A stretch of 64,000 nt of DNA from NCBI GenBank assembly GCA_015075585.1, contig JABTUB010000002.1, positions 124,001 to 188,000 on the forward strand, read 5' to 3'. The notes under the pieces are model-generated. The model ran no database searches. It was given only the letters and a program-made list of their open reading frames with translations, and was not told the origin of the DNA. This DNA is from Chloracidobacterium sp. (GTDB lineage: Bacteria; Acidobacteriota; Blastocatellia; Pyrinomonadales; Pyrinomonadaceae). The position numbers and the translations under genes are program-made. Positions 63,125 through 64,000 of this stretch are shown here, in pieces (position 1 is the first letter of the stretch; every line of letters begins with the position of its first letter).

Positions 63125-64000
63125 ATGCTTGAGCTTGTCCTCGCAAATTTGAAAGTACGCCCGATACGCACGGCGATAAGCGTAGTAGGTGTGGCGATAG
63201 GCGTGATACTTGTGGTTCTTTTCACCGGGCTTGCCCGAGGGATGACCGATGATATGTCGCGGCGTGCCTCGAACTGGAAGGCAGAGATCGTGTTCGCTAA
63301 GTCGGGCGGAATGGAGACGACGAGCTCCAATATGAATGTCAGCACAGCCTACGCGGACAAGCTGCAGGCCGTCGCGGGAGTGGCGAGTGTCGTTCCGGTC
63401 GGCCGCTACATCGCATCGAACGCGAAGGGACGCTGGGGACTTCAGCAGATAGACGGCGTACCTTGGGATCAGTTCGCGGCGATGAACGGCTTGTACCTGA
63501 CAGAGGGCCGCGCACCGGTTGCGGACGACGAAGTGGTGCTCGACGAACGCCAGATACGCGAGGACAATGTGCGCTTAGGCGGCACGATCGACATCTTTGG
63601 CGCGAAGCATTATAAAGTGGTCGGCATATTTGCTCCGCCGTCCGGTGCTCGTATCAAGATGTCGCTCACAGCACTGCAGGACGCCCTCGAATCTCCGGGC
63701 AAATGCACCTATATCCTTGTAAAGGTCAAGGACGGGGCCGATCCTGCCGCGGTAGCAGCCGCGATAAACGCCGCGCTTCCGGGCAACAAGGTCAATCTTA
63801 CAAACGATCTCATCATAGACGCTCAGCAGCGCATACCGGGCCTGAACACATTCCTCAACGTCCTTGTCGCTCTCGGTGCATTTGTTTCGACGGTCTTCGT
63901 ACTTCTGTCTATGTACACGACGATCACCGAGCGGCGAAAAGAGATCGGCATCCTGAAGTCGCTGGGTGCATCCCACTCATTCATCATCCGCACCATCGAG
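63125..64000 (+). CDS. MacB-like ABC transporter permease (cut by window end)
   Basis: A 292-codon open frame continuing past the window. An N-terminal membrane helix (about 18-38) is followed by a MacB periplasmic core domain (GLYLTEGRAPVADDEVVLDE, VGIFAPPSGARIK), then a second membrane helix near 245-265 and the FtsX-like start (TTITERRKEIGILKSLGAS). It is half of an ABC export or lipoprotein-type system; the ATPase must lie downstream. Confidence 0.88.
   Translation, partial: MLELVLANLKVRPIRTAISVVGVAIGVILVVLFTGLARGMTDDMSRRASNWKAEIVFAKSGGMETTSSNMNVSTAYADKLQAVAGVASVVPVGRYIASNAKGRWGLQQIDGVPWDQFAAMNGLYLTEGRAPVADDEVVLDERQIREDNVRLGGTIDIFGAKHYKVVGIFAPPSGARIKMSLTALQDALESPGKCTYILVKVKDGADPAAVAAAINAALPGNKVNLTNDLIIDAQQRIPGLNTFLNVLVALGAFVSTVFVLLSMYTTITERRKEIGILKSLGASHSFIIRTIE

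Overview
The window looks like a chromosomal segment of a free-living Gram-negative bacterium, most likely Acidobacteriota (Blastocatellia/Pyrinomonas-like). This placement is inferred from a VWFA-related protein of the kind common in acidobacteria, S46 and S9A peptidases, VCBS/FG-GAP repeat proteins, DUF5916-type outer-membrane proteins, and a moderately high GC content with sparse Shine-Dalgarno sites. No prophage, IS element, CRISPR array, rRNA or tRNA was seen.

Layout. 0-3.8 kb: a DnaC-like loader, a degenerate kinase-like membrane protein and a TPR/TonB protein. 3.8-6.9 kb: deoC and rpiB on the minus strand, both with N-terminal extensions typical of bacterial microcompartment cargo, then hpt and rplU-rpmA. 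6.9-7.8 kb: a gene-free kilobase with DnaA-box-like sites, an operator-like palindrome, a strong promoter, about 600 nt of hairpin-rich RNA-like sequence and a 26-bp perfect terminator. I read this as an unassigned large non-coding RNA gene. 7.8-13.4 kb: a ClC channel, then the tightly overlapping run obg-nadD-rsfS-rlmH-dksA-like-comF. 13.4-25 kb: secreted dehydrogenase, peptidase, beta-propeller, VWA and FG-GAP proteins, with tsaD and deoB.

25-27.6 kb: a minus-strand operon rrf2 - thioredoxin-like - quinone reductase - trxA. Its promoter carries a perfect inverted repeat over the -10 box. 27.7-33.8 kb: a LysM lytic transglycosylase, lon, nrdR and a flippase-like protein. 34-37.6 kb: an ECF sigma factor, a 28-residue membrane peptide, an anti-sigma factor with two zinc motifs, two membrane proteins and an M23 peptidase, which together look like an envelope-stress module. 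37.7-46 kb: an S46 peptidase, folK, panB-panC, maf, a DciA-like protein and gatC - lipoprotein - gatA.

46-58 kb: a GGDEF/EAL protein, an S9A peptidase, gltA, a glycine-zipper protein, a DUF5916 protein and a DUF4097 protein. 58-64 kb: a PHP protein, two GT4 glycosyltransferases, a membrane protein and an ABC permease cut by the window end.

The most notable items are the large candidate RNA gene, the microcompartment-like deoC/rpiB pair without shell genes, the apparently autoregulated Rrf2 redox operon, and the sigma / micro-peptide / anti-sigma module.
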